From assembly GCA_023700845.1 (NCBI GenBank), contig JAMPYD010000175.1, forward strand, positions 1-5,314: a DNA stretch of 5,314 nt. Direction: 5' to 3'. Made by a program: the position numbers and the translations under genes. How positions within the stretch are numbered: the stretch's first letter is position 1; each line of letters starts with the position of its first letter. This stretch comes from Elusimicrobiota bacterium. Its GTDB lineage: Bacteria; Elusimicrobiota; Elusimicrobia; UBA1565; UBA9628. Below the pieces are notes generated by a model, which saw only the letters and a program-made list of their open reading frames with translations, was not told the origin of the DNA and did not search any database. Shown piece after piece: positions 4,529 through 5,314 of this stretch.

Positions 4529-5314
4529 TCAGAAGGAGTAGTTGATGTCCATGAACACCGCCAGGCCGTCGCGGCCCACGCCGAAGTCGATGGAGCCGAC
4601 GACCTGGGGCTTGGCGACCGCGCGGACCGCGGCGCCGACGACCGGGCGCGCGTAGCGGGCGGCGGCGCGCTCGGGGTTGTCGAACACCGAGCCCATGCCG
4701 ACGAAGGGGGCGAGCTGGAGCTCGGTGGTCACGCCGGCGGTCTTCGCCTCGTAGACCTTGAAGCGCTGCTCGAGGTTGACCGCCGCCATGCCGCGGTCGA
4801 TGTAGCGGCCGTCGCCGTAGGCGCGCAGGCTGTACTTGCCGCCGAGGCGGGACTGCAGCCAGAAGGGGGGCGTCGGGCCCAGCACCTGCTCGTACTTGGC
4901 CTGGACCGCGAAGACCTTGTCCTTGTCGGACTCCCAGGGGCGGAACCAGCGCGCGTCGAGGCCGTAGCGGCTGTAGTCGAACTGGCTTTCGAAGCCCCGG
5001 ATCGAGTACTCGGCGAACGTCTTGACCAGGACGCCGCGGCTCGTCGTGACGCCGTGGTCGCGGGTGTCGTAGTCGAGGCTGAAGCGGTTCTCGTTCGTCT
5101 GCTGGAAGCGCCGGGAGATCTGGCCGGGGTACGTGAGGGCGAAATTGGGCAGGTTCGGCAGCGAGCCTTCGGTGAAGCGCCCGGACTGGAAGTGCTTGGA
5201 GTAGCGGACGCGCCAGGGCGAGCCGTGGTTGACCGGCATGCCGACGCCGACCCGGTACTGCATGTACTCCTCGCGGTAGTTCGACTCGCCGGTCTTGGGG
5301 GAATCGGGGCCGAA
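4529..5314 (-). CDS. Omp85/BamA-like outer-membrane barrel protein, C-terminal 261 residues (5' end off window)
   Basis: The frame is open to the right edge with no stop, so the N-terminus lies outside the window. The ATG at 5263 is only an internal methionine: the 17 codons upstream of it continue in the same protein style. The visible part is rich in alternating beta-strand patterns and ends in an aromatic residue (INYSF), the usual C-terminal barrel signal read by the BAM machinery. Omp85 hallmarks are present: DTRD (5057-5068) followed by a T-x-RG segment, and LRAYGDGRY (LRAY at 4817-4828) in the position of the loop-6 (V/I/L)RG(F/Y) motif, then NLEQRF and PFVGMGSVFDN strands. It may be BamA/TamA or a two-partner or patatin-associated type; the missing N-terminal POTRA or other domains would decide. 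The gene is followed at two bases by the His-rich peptide gene. Confidence 0.85.
   Translation of the reverse strand, partial: FGPDSPKTGESNYREEYMQYRVGVGMPVNHGSPWRVRYSKHFQSGRFTEGSLPNLPNFALTYPGQISRRFQQTNENRFSLDYDTRDHGVTTSRGVLVKTFAEYSIRGFESQFDYSRYGLDARWFRPWESDKDKVFAVQAKYEQVLGPTPPFWLQSRLGGKYSLRAYGDGRYIDRGMAAVNLEQRFKVYEAKTAGVTTELQLAPFVGMGSVFDNPERAAARYARPVVGAAVRAVAKPQVVGSIDFGVGRDGLAVFMDINYSF

Noticed and set aside
4344..4541. Plus-strand open frame opposite the His-rich peptide gene
   Set aside because: It has no ribosome binding site and a charged, irregular translation. The minus frame has a clean membrane helix, G/C-ending codons and tight spacing to the barrel gene.
1..5314. CRISPR array, tRNA or rRNA gene, insertion sequence or integron site
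   Set aside because: No regularly spaced repeats, cloverleaf-like sequence, transposase motif or convincing attachment core was found on either strand by reading.

Overview
The window is about two-thirds G+C and nearly fully coding. It looks like the chromosome of a diderm (Gram-negative-type) bacterium: it encodes an outer-membrane beta-barrel protein, a protein with a classical Sec signal peptide, and an electron-transfer pair of the FixC/FixX type. The phylum cannot be fixed from sequence alone. The style (high GC, long Ala/Pro-rich secreted protein, no recognisable proteobacterial synteny) would suit an uncultured lineage such as Elusimicrobiota or a neighbour of the former Deltaproteobacteria, but this is a guess.

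Layout. (1) 59-1648, minus: a 529-aa exported protein with a possible OB-like middle part and a C-terminal region whose His-then-Cys order resembles circularly permuted papain/NlpC-P60 domains. (2) 1649-1756: a divergent intergenic region with a symmetric AT-rich core. (3) 1757-4324, plus: four genes in a row, namely a DUF2267 protein, a single-domain response-regulator receiver, a FixC-like FAD oxidoreductase and a FixX-like ferredoxin; the last three are tightly packed. (4) 4325-4340: a 16-base convergent junction with a short stem-loop. (5) 4341-5314, minus: a 61-aa single-pass membrane protein with a His-rich tail, directly downstream of an Omp85/BamA-like barrel gene that runs off the right edge.

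How the genes fit together. FixC and FixX normally take electrons from an electron-transfer flavoprotein (FixA/FixB) and pass them to quinone. No fixA or fixB lies beside them here, so the ETF partner must be encoded elsewhere or the pair has another donor. The receiver gene sits 10 bases before fixC and is probably co-expressed with it, suggesting a signalling input into a redox module; no kinase is in view. At the right end, the barrel protein and the His-rich peptide are 2 bases apart and probably share one transcript.

The most distinctive sequence-level signal is that two starts, GTG at 1648 (minus) and ATG at 2318 (plus), lack a Shine-Dalgarno site and instead have a TANNNT hexamer exactly 6 bases upstream. 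That is the classic layout of leaderless transcription. Other starts (1757, 2703, 4007) have ordinary ribosome binding sites. No tRNA, rRNA, CRISPR array, insertion sequence or origin was seen.
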